Assembly: GCA_963978905.1 (NCBI GenBank)
Contig: OZ022259.1
Location: 29,613,994-29,677,993, forward strand
Direction: 5' to 3'
Length of the DNA stretch: 64,000 bases
Source: Trichostrongylus colubriformis
Lineage: Eukaryota; Nematoda; Chromadorea; Rhabditida; Trichostrongylidae
Shown here: positions 13,694 through 25,895 of the stretch, in pieces
Position numbering within the stretch: position 1 is the first letter of the stretch
Layout of the letters: the number at the start of each line of letters is the position of its first letter
Made by a program: the position numbers and the translations under genes
Notes under the pieces: model-generated
Database searches by the model: none
Told to the model about the DNA's origin: nothing
What the model saw: the letters and a program-made list of their open reading frames with translations, nothing else

Positions 13694-14429
13694 AAGCGAT
13701 TTGATCACTCAAATATCCAACAATCGTTCTCATTTCTGCATTTCTGAAACCAGGAACAAAGTGTTCCATCCAGTGCTTCACACACTCCTCTTGCAGTATT
13801 CAGATTTTTGGTTGCTGGGACTCGATTAAAAAAGAACTCAGGAAGTGAAGTCAACCAAAAAGTGCCATTTTCGCAGTACTTTGAAGTTTCCCCAGTAATT
13901 TGATGACCTTGTGGCATTTCAAAGAAAGCAGATGTTCAGAGAGAGCAACTTCGTGTCTATCTAAGGAGCACAGTATGTAAGCTGATTCATGTTAACGCGC
14001 TCTGATACCTGAATTTTTCTTGTGAACGCGAAAAACCGGGCACAACTTTCTCTACAACCTCATAGTAATATTAAAAGTGAAATAAACAAAATACATGATA
14101 ACAATGCTAATCAAGAAATGATCAGTTTGGGCGAAAACTTTGAAGGGGGTGTACGCATTTACGCAAACACACGAGAAGAAATCCACCGCACAGAAATTCG
14201 ACAAAAGGCCACACACCCACACAGGGCAAGTTATTGCAAGGGCGGTGCGCTATTGGCGGCTGTTAGTCCTTCATTTCCGTTTATCTTCCGTTCCATTCCG
14301 TTTTATCTCTGCTGTTGCATTGCTAAGCACCTCGACGTTCACATCATGTAATTATTATATTATACAATCTGCTTTCTACCACTAACGGTGTTTCTAAACA
14401 GTGAAATCATATTAAATGGTAATATGCCC

Positions 14430-14862
14430 TTAAAGGAATCGTCCACGGAAAATGAGTTTTTGTGTTACCCATATATTTATGTTGTATTTGCCTGATGTTG
14501 GCCTCATGCAAAATTTCACGCGAAAAAATGTGAATCTGGCTGAGATACAGCACCACAAAGTGCTGTCCCAGTGGGCGGGGCTTCCGTGTAAAAGCCTCGA
14601 CCCGTGTTCCGCCGCCGTTGGGAACGGAGAGTGGGACTGTTTACGTAACCTTCTGTTCTTACAATGCGTATCAGACCACGGCGGACGCGGTACGAGGCTT
14701 TTACACGGAGGCCCCGCCCACTGGGACCGCACTTTGTGGTGCTGTATCTCAGCCAGATTCACATTTTTTCGCGTGAAATTTTGCATAAGGCCAACATTAG
14801 GCAAATACAACATAAATATATGGGTAACACAAAAAGTCATTTTCCGTGGACGATTCCTTTAA
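14430..14862. repeat. 433-bp palindromic MITE flanked by TTAA
   Basis: The outer ends read TTAAAGGAATCGTCCACGG and its inverse. The arms are about 170 bp and almost perfect, separated by a spacer of about 90 bp. Two 136-codon frames on opposite strands are nearly identical only because of the palindrome. Decayed relatives lie near 35105-35477 and 48331-48781. Confidence 0.85.
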
Positions 14863-15643
14863 GTTATTTATAATTTTGACCACAGTTTCCTTAGATGGGA
14901 ACTAACCACTTTTTATTTTTCATTCGAAATGAATTTCATTTCAATGAAAAATGTGAAATTTCAGAATGTGAAAACAAAATATGTTATTTTTAAAGGTCTT
15001 TCATGCTGATTTACTGATTTTAATTATTACGATTTGCTAATTAACTGCATTGCTATATTGAATGACTATTCTATGGTATGTACCTGCCCTAAGTCGACGT
15101 GCAACAATTTGTAACAGCCCTATTACTGACGAAATCGAAAGCAGGAATGCGCATCTGTAGTCAGAAAGAGGTGATTCACGCGCCCTTGTTGCACTCATTA
15201 AAGGCGTGGAAAGCAGTACCAGTCAATGAAAGGCTGCTCTCTGATCGATCTGATTGGAATAGCAGCTTACTTTTTAGAAAAATCTCTGCTTGGTTCAGAT
15301 GGACCCCTGTGATTAAACCGGAATTTAATTTGTGGGTGGGTCAAGAGTCAGTGGCATGACTCAGACTGGAAAATTTCCTTACAAACGTGTTGAGTGGTGA
15401 GCAATACAGGATGACGGGACCCATCCTTCACCTGTACGTTTTCACCGTACTTGTCCACTACACTATCCCTTTATCGACATCCCAGGTTTCCCTTTCGCAC
15501 CTCAATTCTGTATTTTGTATCATATAAAGCAGCGGTCAAAGATATATGTAGTTTTAGACCTTACCATAACTATGATCGACGTTTACATGATTTGTTAATT
15601 TTTTGAGTATTTGAAGGCAGTTGCTGCTCAATGAAACAAAACA

Positions 15644-16325
15644 TTGGGTAGTCGAAAAAGTTTTTTCGTTTTTTTAAATACGCGCTTTTTCCCTCCAAAC
15701 TGCTTTCCAGCAATCTCTTCTGTACATACACATGTAGTACAAGTCCACACGCATCTATAGGTATTATTGTCTTCCATCTCCCGGATAACCCTTTTCGGCA
15801 AAATAAACATATCAACGGTCAATCTCATTTTCAATACAAAAATTATAAAAAAATTTTTCCTTGAATGGCGTTAGACAGGGAAAGGAAAAGGTGATAATCC
15901 GATGGAGCAAGATGAGGGCTATAAGGTGGATGGGGCAGCAATTTTTATCCAAGCTCGAGAATTTTTTGGCGAGTCATTTTTTCACTAGTGGTAAAAATTT
16001 TTTTGAATTTTTTCTTTTAAAAAATTTTCGAGCTCGGATAAAAATTGCTGCCTTATAGCCCTGATCTTGCTCCATCGGACTATCACCTTTTCCTTTCCCT
16101 TTCTAACGCCATTCAAAGAAAAAAAAATTGGAATTGAAAATGAAGTGGCTTTTGATATTTTTATTTTGCCGAAAAGGGTTATCCGGGAGATGGAAGACAA
16201 CAATACCTATAGATGCGTGTGGACTTGTACTACATATATATATGTACAAAAGAAATTTTGTGGAAAGCAGTTTTGAGGGAAGAAGCGGTATTTGAAAATA
16301 CGAAAAGACTTTTGAGACTACCTAA
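15644..16325. mobile_element. Foldback built from two mariner 3' halves
   Basis: The 682-bp element is a long palindrome with arms of about 300 bp. Both outer ends read inward from a mariner-like terminus (TTGGGTAGTC on the left, TTAGGTAGTC reversed on the right). Both arms encode, outward, the mariner catalytic region YSPDLAPSDYHLF (YSPHLAPSDYHLF in the left arm) and the C-terminal RWKTII segment. So it is two copies of the 3' part of one mariner joined in inverse orientation around an AT-rich centre at about 15980-16020. TA flanks the right end; the left has CA. Both reading frames are decayed. Confidence 0.8.
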
Positions 16326-18090
16326 TATCTCCGCTGCTACTCAAGGAAACAAAATATGTCCGCTGTGTAGGGAGCAGGGTAGTGGTTGGAAAATTTATTT
16401 AACTGAAAACTCTGAAAATGACTGACCAGTGCTGTTAGACCGCCATATTTCCATAGGACGTGTTTCCGTGTTACTTCTTGCACACGTGCACACTTCGTTC
16501 AATTCTAAGCTTTTTATGGCTGATTGAATTTCTGGAAAGGTTCGGTCAATTTCGAAGATCTCAGTTTTCTCCAGTAAATATCTCCAGTTTTTTTCCTCCA
16601 CCCTGCACCCTGCTCAGCTGAGACATTTTGTTCACTTGAGTGACATTTGCCCTACAAACACAAATATTTGATAGAGGTAAGTAGCGTCGACCAAAGTTAT
16701 GGTCGAAATCCAAAATTGCATCAATTTTTGGCTGGTACTGTATGTAACTCACCAATTGTTAGGCTGAAAGCTTCAGAGGAAATCTTTGATTTGCCATTTG
16801 TATTTACATTTGTAGTAGTTAGTTTTCGTTTATCGTGTTTTATTGGTCACCATAATTCTAAAATACTCTTTTTTCGCTGAGCATTGTTAATTCCGCTTCA
16901 AGACCATCTGCTAGGTTGTTGTGCTTGGAATTGTGTCGTTGAAAAATTCAATCACTGTTGAAGACAGCTTTCGCTGTTGAAGTAAATGAACGTAGTGATA
17001 CGGACGCCGCGACCGGCCACGCCGGCGTGCCAAACGGCAGCTTCGCCTGGAAGGCACCTAGGCCAGGCTGCCATGGAGAGCTCAGGCTCGTCTTCCCACG
17101 GAATCTTTTCTTTGGAAACTGTTCATCCCAATTTAAGAAGCGTCTTCCCAGCTCTGATTTCCCTCATTGCCGCTAAAAATGTGTTTAAAAATGTTGGGGC
17201 TGATCCTCATACTAATGTCTTATTATAGGTATAATCCTGACAGTGAGTCGAGGACACCGGGATCTTGTTCCGCATTTCTTCTAGGGAGTCGTGAAAGATT
17301 CAGTAAGGGAGATAGAGTAATGAATCACATACTCAGTGTACTGTCTACTTACTTTTTTCTGTTCGACGGACGACACAGCGGGAGTCGTATGGGAACCCTC
17401 ACGTGGTAACGAAGGTCGCACCACTGATGGCATTTCCTTGATGCCAGGGCTTACTTTCGCTCGGCCGGTGAGCAACTCAAAGCAATGGAATATGTTGTTT
17501 TTACTACTATCTATCCATTATTTCTTCGATCCTTCTAATGAAAATCGGCAAAACAAAATTTTCCTGCTAGTCATAATTTTTTGTTTGTCTGAATAGTGTC
17601 TCCATAGAATTCATCAAAATCGAATTTTACACTTCCGCAGAGATGAGCAACGTTTTCAAAGGTATCAGGCGGAGACTTGGCTACGACGTGGTTGAATAGT
17701 TTCTTCATCGTATGTGCCACGTCCTAGAAAACACAGCGCTCCTTGAATCGCGATCCAGCCTTGCAATAAGAGTTGAACACTGCGTTCAGTAAAATTTTTG
17801 AGTATTACAATCCCCACTCGTACCCCTAACGATATCACCTCTCCCTTCCACGACTGCTGTTGCCATTATACAAAACTGAATTCCTAAAGCGAAGCCTAAT
17901 CGTGGTATCACTGCCATCGAATCGTTCATATATCAAATTATGGTTTTGCGAGACCACTTGTGATTGCCTTCAAAACGAAAACAGGTATCAGCTTAGAATC
18001 AACTCATTTCTCTAATGCCCTTCCCTTGAGAATTCAACTGATGCTGTACACGGAAATGCAACGATTTGCGAACCTTATCAGTCGATGTGG
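16326..18090. other. Intergenic, with a GC-rich open segment
   Basis: Mostly AT-rich. About 16985-17230 is locally GC-rich and open in two + frames (72 and 80 codons), which might be an exon remnant; no family or consistent splice partners recognised. Confidence 0.3.
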
Positions 18091-18424
18091 AAGTTAGGGG
18101 TGTGTGTCGATTGGTCGAATTTTCGCGTGGCCGGCCGCTTCGAGGGCGCGGCGAATGCGACTTTTACCTTCGCGATTGAGTGTAGCTTGAACGACATAAA
18201 AGTTGGTCCGAAGAAAAACATGGAACCGCAACAAATTGTGAAAATGCGCTTCATAAACGATTGGAAACAACCACAGCATAGGCAAACTCCCAAAGCTTTC
18301 AACATGTAATCTTTAAAGGTCCCTTACGGTACCAGCCCACTGCGTCTCGAGCGAATTCCAAACGACCCGTACTGACTGCGCCGCGGAGCGGAATTCCGAC
18401 CAATCGACACTCACCCGAAAGTTA
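18091..18424. repeat. Inverted-repeat element with an adjacent partial duplicate
   Basis: Ends share GTGTCGATTGGTCG in inverse orientation. A second, diverged copy of the right half (CGGTACCAGC through the TCGACCCCCACCC segment) follows at about 18463-18586, so there are one and a half copies in tandem. Confidence 0.55.
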
Positions 18425-19235
18425 GTGATTATCCTTAGAACGAGTCTGGCGCAAAGCTTCGCCTTCCTTTGGAGGTCTCTCACGGTACCAGCTCAATGCG
18501 TCTTGCGCGGAATTCCAAACGACTCGTACTTGCCGCGCTGCTCGCCGCAGGTGGTCGCGCGGAAATTAGACCTATCGACCCCCACCCAGTCTTGGCTGGC
18601 CTCTGTGCGGGATACGTCATACATGAAGATTCCATCCACTATTGCTGATACAAACTCTTATCCGGTTCGTAGTGAATTGCTGGTACCAGTTTACGTGCTT
18701 GCAATCGTAGGAAGATGTGAAAGAAGCCTCGGTCAATTTTTAGTTGTCATCCCATAGTTTCTATATTAATTCATGCTGTAACAGTGGATAGGAAACGCGC
18801 TCGCCGCATGCTGATCTGTCGATGTCGGAGTTCCCTTCGCATATGTTATGGTGCCAGCGGACTAACGAGAAGGCGATTGGCGTTGGGCGGCATCATTGTG
18901 GGACGAGCCATGCATGAGATTTTTATCCACCATTCATCAGATTAAAAAGTACAGTACTCACATGGTCGTCTTGGAATTGTGAACTGTGAACAAGATATCA
19001 AATATCAACCTCGCACACAGCGTACGTTATGCGCGTTTAGCTGGAAAAGCAGGATAACTTGTTCGAGGACCTAGAGGACGAAGGGAACAACGCGCCGTCT
19101 GACTATCTATCTTTTGCTGTCCATACCCTCTCCTCTCTATAATGTCGTCTAAAGCATATAACTTGATACTTTTGTGCCTCACATTGTTTCCTGTTTCTGA
19201 GGCGTCTCTTCCTGTATATTCTTCGAGATTCTTAA

Positions 19236-19756
19236 CCCATAACGGACGGTGCGCCACATGGTCACGCGACCCATAACGGACGGCGGCGTTTTTGCGCCGT
19301 TTTTTATCAAATCTTTCGCCAATTTTTATCAATTGAGTCATTTTTGTAACCTTTTTGTGCAGTTGCTACGGATAAAAGGGTCATCACTGTGTAGTGGTAT
19401 CACCTCATGCTGTTATACGCGGTACTTCTCTCTACCTATTACTGCAAAAAAATCATGCATTTCGAGTAGTAAGATGAGCGCGAGGGTTTTCAAATGAGAA
19501 ACGGAGCCTATGGATTCTAATGGATTGTTGATTGTAACTAAAAACAATTGTTGTCATTTGTTTGTACAACTAGAAAGGATTGCATTTGAAGTTACTCGCA
19601 TAATGTTTGTTGAAAATTTGCGCTGCACCGGTCCTGGAAATATATGTTATTCTTCAATAATTGTAGTGTATACGTGTATAATTGGTTATTTGGAAATATG
19701 TCGGGAAATATGTTCAAATGTCGGGAGTAACCATGTGGCGCACCGTCCGTTATGGG
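19236..19756. mobile_element. piggyBac-like MITE, copy 1
   Basis: The 521-bp element begins CCCATAACGGACGGTGCGCC and ends with the inverse, with TTAA immediately outside both ends (19232-19235 and 19757-19760). CCC termini and a TTAA duplication are the hallmarks of piggyBac-superfamily insertions. No transposase is encoded. Confidence 0.85.
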
Positions 19757-20074
19757 TTAAGTGAAGTTAGATCAAATATGAGTTTCGGATTTGAACCAAG
19801 TTGGCCAGTTTTATCGAATTTCTCCTTTACACTTTGGGACCTCAGCTAAGGAATCCTTTTGATCATTGTCTACCTCCACGAATCCCCGTCTTAGCGGACC
19901 AAGTACGATCTTCCTGTCAAGGATTCCTGGACGGAGGCTTGACCTGCCTGAACAAAACTAGTCGGAGTTTCATTTGTTGAACTATCCTCGAGCACTTGCG
20001 TATATTCTACTGAGGTCGGTGAACAAGCTATCATGTTTGCTTTGAGCAAAACATCTGCACACGCGTTGTTCAGT

Positions 20075-20699
20075 TCACTTTGCGCCGATTTCCCCATTCT
20101 GCATGATGACGCTAGTCCCCACTGCAATGAATGATTGAAAATTACGATTACCTTAGCCCATGGGATGTGTTTAGTATCTTTTTGATCCACCTGTTGTCAC
20201 GCTCCAATGGTAGTCCGTTTGAACTTCCTGACTCCTTTCAAATGGCTCCTCTCGACATAAATCTTTGGAATTCCACGTGTTCCTACAGGGACAAAGGTCG
20301 GTGCGGTCAGTAGATCAGGTCAGAAGCTTCATTCGGCGACGATTTCACCATGTCCTTCCTGGGAGGAGACAGAAACTTGAAATCTTTCTTGACCCCGTAC
20401 CATGACACCTGCTCCTTCTATGTTCTTCCGGTAAAATGAAGTCTTACCTAATGGGATGGCTGTCCGAGCTCTGATATCGGACTTTTTTACACCAGAAACA
20501 CAAACCTGGAGAAAACAATAAGTGAAAGGCGTACAAACTTCAGAACGTATAAGGCACCCTAATCCAATCTGCGCTCATTCATATCTTGACAAAATTTGTC
20601 CGGTTTTCCTTATATTTTGTGAGCATCCTCATTCTCCCTAGAAGCAGACTTACCCTTTTTTAAGACCATTTGCTGTTTTGTTCTTGCTTGTTGACACAT
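20075..20699 (-). CDS. Candidate small spliced gene, unknown function
   Basis: On the minus strand the exons 20654-20699, 20448-20505, 20191-20282 and 20075-20121 have GTAAGT, GTAAGA and GTGG donors and CAG/TAG acceptors. From an ATG they join into an 80-residue frame without stops. It contains one CxxC pair (CFWC) and a later Cys, not enough to name a zinc finger. A second phase-consistent frame through the last three exons is interrupted by one TGA, then continues as a 76-codon frame to 19891, so the true frame is unsettled. It may be a pseudogene. Confidence 0.3.
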
Positions 20700-20794
20700 T
20701 AAGCTTCAGCGAAGATCCTAATTCCGAGAGTGACCCAGTAAAACATGATTCCTTTTATGAAATGCTGCGCTTGTCTCTTCTGAAACCTCGTAGT

Positions 20795-20886
20795 GCCTCA
20801 AACACTTCTTCTGGATTCATAATAGGGCCTCAAACACTTCTTCTGGATTCATAGTAGGGCCTCAAACACTTCTTCTGGATTCATAA
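20795..20886 (+). repeat. Tandem repeat, 32-bp unit x 3
   Basis: Units starting GCCTCAAACACTTCTTCTGG begin at 20795, 20827 and 20859, almost identical, with the last one slightly short. It lies about 100 bp beyond the start of the minus-strand candidate gene. Confidence 0.9.
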
Positions 20887-21227
20887 TCTGCAGTATTCTT
20901 GATGAACTTGTCGAAGACTGGTGAAGTTGTTGCCATTTTTGCACGTTTTGACGCTAGGATTTATCCTTTAAGTTGGGTACAGTTCCGCTTCTGCCATTAT
21001 TCGGAAATAAAGATGGACAACAACAAGACAGCTTCAACCGGTGGAAATCAATGCTGACACGATAATTTTGAAAAAGCGGCATTTCCATACCAGATGATGA
21101 AAAAGGTGTTCCTTTTTTTCTAGCTGGAATTTAGTTTGGATGCGCGTCTGCACTTCTACACTGGCTGATCGCTTCGCTCGGAGAGATCTCACCGAGTTTT
21201 TGGACAAATCATAGGTGGCTGTATCAT

Positions 21228-21773
21228 TAAAGACAGTGTTAGGGATAATGTGGGTGATGAGAAATCCCAAAAGAAGGCATTTAGTGAAAAACTACGGGTC
21301 TGAAAGGCCTATGCATGGCGAAATCCCCTGCGGAAGGCGCCCCCTTGAGCTGTGGCGGAGGCGGCCTCGTCAGGGCAAGCCGCCTCGTTTTAGGGCAGCC
21401 CGCCTCCAGTCGACGTGATTAGTGGTTGGTCACGGTGAAGTTGGTCAAGAAGATCGGCAGGATTGAAAGTATCGCAGCGCGCTTCCTCGCTTTTAGCTTG
21501 AAGCTCACCACATGAAAATAGATGCTGTCGCATTTTCCAACATCCCTTCATGTTAACGATTTGGCAATGCCAATGGAAAACCTATGCGGACTACCCGCCT
21601 CTTGACGGAAAGGTCGTCCGCGCCTAGAACCAACGGTGGGAAGGGGTCCTATTTCTCGGGTATTTGGCCATTTCCATCCGTTTTTTCTATACTATCCAGC
21701 TACTAGGCATCTCGACTTTCATATTAACTACTTCTTTTACTTTTCGTCCAAATTTCCCCTAAAGCTGCCTTTA
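21228..21773 (+). repeat. 546-bp interspersed MITE, copy 2
   Basis: Full-length inverted counterpart of 13154-13693, with the same termini and internal order. It is taken as the reference orientation only for convenience. Confidence 0.75.
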
Positions 21774-22356
21774 TGATGAGCACTATATGTTGTTGTGCTG
21801 TGAAGAACTAGGCTGGTTCATAAGTTCCAGACCACCTTAGCCCCTTTTCATATGCTATCCCACTCTTAAATTCATTCAACCTGGGGCACGTATTCCCACT
21901 CTCATGGCACGAGGATCAAATCCCCAGCCAACTTTACCATTAATTTTATTGTTCCACCATTCACTTTATTCATTCAACCTAATGTACGCCACAACTGTCT
22001 ATAATACATTGTCGACACATCGGGAGCTAATCGATCTCCTTACCGTGGAAGTCCACAGACTTCTGATGGGAGAAGCACTTGATGTCGACTGAGATCACCC
22101 GGGTCAGCTTGCCATTGCTTCTCAAGGTAGTGAGCTAGCGAGGAGATTAGGTGATGATTCTTTAGCGCAAGGTTAGGGCTACACAATGGATAAGGAAGAA
22201 GTGCGCACCCAAAAGTCTTCGATTTTCACTGAGCATTCTCCGATATAAGGATCGCGCACCACCATGAAAAAAAAAACAGATTCTGACACATTTCCTATTC
22301 TTCTTAATGGCTACCTTTGAAGCTGTTCACAGCAAAGCTTCGCTTGGAGATCACCT

Positions 22357-22470
22357 TCAAAAAGTAGGGGGTACCAACGACAGTTCACTCCTTTTTCCAT
22401 CAAACATTTTTCCGCGAGCTTGGACTCGGCTGTCGAAATTTCCTGGCTCTTGGAGCAGAGCCTCTGCCAC
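22357..22470 (-). CDS. Possible terminal exon on the minus strand
   Basis: After a TTGCACAG acceptor the minus strand is open for 37 codons to TGA, starting VAEALLQEPG. Codon choice looks protein-like, but the other frames here are also open. A GTAAGT donor lies upstream on the same strand near 23070. The family is not recognised. Confidence 0.18.
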   Translation of the reverse strand: MAEALLQEPGNFDSRVQARGKMFDGKRSELSLVPPTF

Positions 22471-22664
22471 CTGTGCAATGGCTCAAACGCACTGTTCCCT
22501 CTTCGTCGCCGGTGACTATGACAGATAGCCACGAAAAGTTGCAGTCAGAAGAGCAAAGAAACATTGCGAGATGAAGCCGTGGATTGAGTTGTGGCGTGGG
22601 AAGTGAGGTACATGTGGAAAACAAACTCTATTTTTCAGGGTTTCCTGATTCGTGCTGCAATATA

Positions 22665-22731
22665 ACCTCCCGTGTGCAAGATGACAGCAGTGGAACATGG
22701 CTCAGTGCTGTCGTCTTGCAGCGCGGGAGGT
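22665..22731. ncRNA. MicroRNA-precursor-like hairpin
   Basis: A 67-nt segment folds into about 25 base pairs with one bulged base, two G:U wobbles if read as + strand RNA, and a loop of about 16 nt. Size and near-perfect pairing resemble an animal pre-miRNA. I do not recognise a known miRNA seed, and a decayed MITE remains possible. Confidence 0.3.
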
Positions 22732-23380
22732 ACTTGTCATGCGACGGTTGGACTGCCTATGATTCTTCCCATGTGCTCGACTTTAGAAATCGGAAGTGAA
22801 TTAGTGGTTCTCAATGTTCAGAGGGGAGACCGTACCGTCCACCTCTGCCTTGTTTACTCTGCCCACTAACTGACCATTCAAAGACCTCAAGCAATGTATG
22901 AGAAACTAGGTCTCGAAGCTCTCGCAAAAGTGGCTTGATAACCATGATCCCTTAGCCCATTCTTCATTTTGGAGACACGGTTAGGGTTGATGACGAAAAT
23001 CACTAGACGAAGGTCTGATCTGCTCAAATAATGGAGCGACTTTCCAAGAGATAATCTGTGGAAACTTACTTAGTACTCCTTGTCGTCGCTGTATTCTAAT
23101 GCGGTGGGCACCATGAGCACCTTGGAGGGCGAGGCAAGGTTGGCTTAGCTGAACGCATCCTGGATCACTCCTTTCGGTCATATAGAAGGAGTGAAGGCGC
23201 TTTTTCGATTAGAATCATGGATCGGGTCGGGTCTTATTATAGAATTTGTGGAGTATTCGGACGTTTCGTCATGATCTCACTGCACTTTCCGCTATCGAGC
23301 TACTCTATTGATATTTCAAAGACAGCTAAAATGCCCTCAGCTATATTTCTGATCCCCTTAATCACGAATAAAGTTGCATT

Positions 23381-23478
23381 TAAAGACAGTGATAGGGGTA
23401 ATGTGGGTGATGAGGAAGCCCAAAAGGAGCCATTCGTTAAAGAATCGTCTGAGAGGCCTATGTACGGCGAAAACCGTC
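23381..23478 (+). repeat. Fragment of the 540-bp MITE family
   Basis: About 100 bp match the left end of 21228-21773, starting TAAAGACAGTGATAGGGG; the rest is missing. Confidence 0.65.
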
Positions 23479-24559
23479 AGTAGCGAAGATTGGAATGAAT
23501 GATGCAACCGAATTCCCCCTGCCCTGCCGTTAGGAATCGTGTTGATACCCGAGACTCCATGCTCATTGTGATGAGCTATTTTCTGCAGCTCATTTTACTT
23601 TGAGTTTAAAACTAGCAGGAAGTGGTTGGCAAACACAGTTGGGTGACACATGCAAGCTATCGAAAAGATAAAAAATTGGAAAAGAGGGCCAGTTTCCAGA
23701 GTCGAATAGCATACTGCCAAGATAATATTATCTTCTTTCCGTCTTTTCTCTATTGGAAAAAATCCATTCCCGGTTAGACTTTAGGTGTAAAGGAGTCTTA
23801 GTTCCCACGGCTACGTCTGAGCCCCTAACCAAATAATGGTTCGAGGCTCTGACGGGGTTGCCCAATATTGACTTCATACTTATCATCTTCTTTTTCTCCT
23901 TAGCGTTAATCCTGCCTAGTCGCAGGATCCGCTGTTCTTTTCATGCAACTTTCTTCCACCGCTCCAGTGTCCGCCACTAGGGCATTGTTGTGAACTGACA
24001 TGATGGGCCCTCCATGAGGTTTTTCACTTCTTGGGCCTTGAGTCCCTGTCATCCACGGTTAACAGGAAGAGGAAATGGCTTGGACGTGAACCTCACTGTA
24101 CAAATTTCTACCCCAATTTTGAGCCCATGTGAGGTGGGCATGACAGCATTATGTAGCTCCATCATACATATGTACTGAGAGAGACCGGAGGGAGGACCGA
24201 TGTGGGAATATGAGGGAGACCAGATGCTTTGATATTTGTCGTTCTCGCTCCAGATAACTGGCCTTGGTAGACATCGAAGACTGTTTCAAATCTTAGGAAG
24301 GCTAGACAAAGCAGGGCCAACACTTTGCACGACACTTTTCCATCACTTATCAAAAATGAAAATAGATTCAGTGATGGATCTCGGGAGTTCAGGCATGGAC
24401 CCAAGCTCTCTCTCAGCCTTAATCGATCAGTTGTTCGTGCAGCTTCGTGCTTCCATTAACTTTTTTCGCGCTTGCTGGCACAATCCATTGCACCGTACTT
24501 CTCTTCTTATAATATGGTATGGTACTGGTCATTGAATTTTCCCGTTGACGAACACCTTT

Positions 24560-25885
24560 GTTGAGGAAACATGTTGGCCACTCCACTTCGTATTCTTCGA
24601 GTACCTTTTATGCCTCTATTTGTAGCCCATCTGGACCAACGATCTTCCTATCTTCATTTTCCCAGCACTAGGCGAACTTCTCCCGTTGTTCAGAGAGGGT
24701 AGGGCCATCTTAAGTATCGTCCTGTGGGCTTCCTAACCAGGAAACGCTCCACTAAACAGCCCTTCGAAGTACTCTCGCCATCTCATTTTGACCTCGGCTG
24801 GTTTCTTTAGAAGGCTACCGTCGCCGCTGTTCACCGTTTTCCACAACCCAGATGTCTTGGATAACTCAATGTGTGGCTTGAGATGGCCTAAATAAGAACT
24901 TCTCTGCTTCCTTGCTATGCCCCTCCTCGTACATGGCCTCCATTTTCATTTTGCTTGCTTTGGCTATAGCTCTCCGCTTGCAACGTTTGTAGGTGGTGAA
25001 TGAAGTGTTCTGATCTCTTAGTTTTCTACCAGCGTTTCTATGTTTCCTTCTTCTGTTTCACTACCCTCCGAGCCTCCTCTCTCCGAAACTACGCCGCTCT
25101 GTCTCCTCCAAAGTCATCCCGAGGTTTTCCCGGCTGGAAACTTTCGCCTTTGTGCAGCTTCCACCATCTGATTCTCCATTTGCTCTTTGCCCTTGCTTCC
25201 CTGGAGAGCTCTACGGCAATGTGTGGTAGGAGGGTCTGTGTCAGGTGACAAGCTCCTCTTCTGGCAGTATCCTGATGTACTTTACAGTACTGGGGGCTGG
25301 ACTGGCACTGCTGTAACCTTTTGAATACTTCTTTCCTTGAACTACGTGCTGCAGACTGCGAAGTTGTGGGCCCGTAGGTCTCGTAGGTCCTGTATCCTTT
25401 CTCCTCAAGCGTCTCATTACGCCCATTCCTTTGCGATCGTGCGCCCTTCCTAGACCTCTTCTATCCCTGCAGAAGTGATCGTTCAAAGCACCTGCTACGG
25501 TAGGATAGTCGCTCTTCAGAACTGGTCTGATAGCTGGTAGATGATCCGAAAGAACTCGCCTTTCTACTGTCCAGCTTGAGGTGCGTACACGGTAACCATG
25601 GTCTAGTATGTACCCCTCCCCCGTGACCATCCTAACCGCCATGATTCGGTCATCGATTCTGTTTAGGGCGGGGACGCTATCTTTAAAAAGGAATCCGCTA
25701 CTGCGATGGCCACTCTATTCCGTTTAGTGCCCGTGCCGTTGTGATAGGTTTTGACTGCTTCACCAGTCTCCCTTGCCTTGGCGCGTTTTCAGCGTGTCTC
25801 CTAGAAACACAGGACCTGTGCGTTTCGAGATCTCATCAAATCAGCAACCTCTCGAGATCGACTTTCCACCAGTATATTGTGGTAA
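24560..25885 (-). pseudogene. RTE-clade non-LTR retrotransposon remnant
   Basis: Reading the minus strand from 25885, fragments in shifting frames match the endonuclease-reverse transcriptase of RTE elements: SRSREVADLMRSRNAQVLC near the start, then RIDDRIMAVRMVTGEG, then TMVTVYAPQAG in another frame, then KMRWREYFEGLF and IVGPDGLQIEA from the start of the reverse transcriptase. Many stops and frameshifts make it non-functional. Sequence down to about 23900 may be its decayed 3' part, but I cannot recognise the later motifs. Confidence 0.75.
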
Positions 25886-25895
25886 TTGACAGGTA

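Noticed and set aside
14430..14862. Two near-identical 136-codon frames on opposite strands
   Set aside because: They are the same sequence read through a palindrome, not a gene pair.
25241..25642. Stand-alone 133-codon minus-strand gene
   Set aside because: It begins in the RTE endonuclease frame and runs into a shifted frame, so it is part of the retrotransposon remnant.
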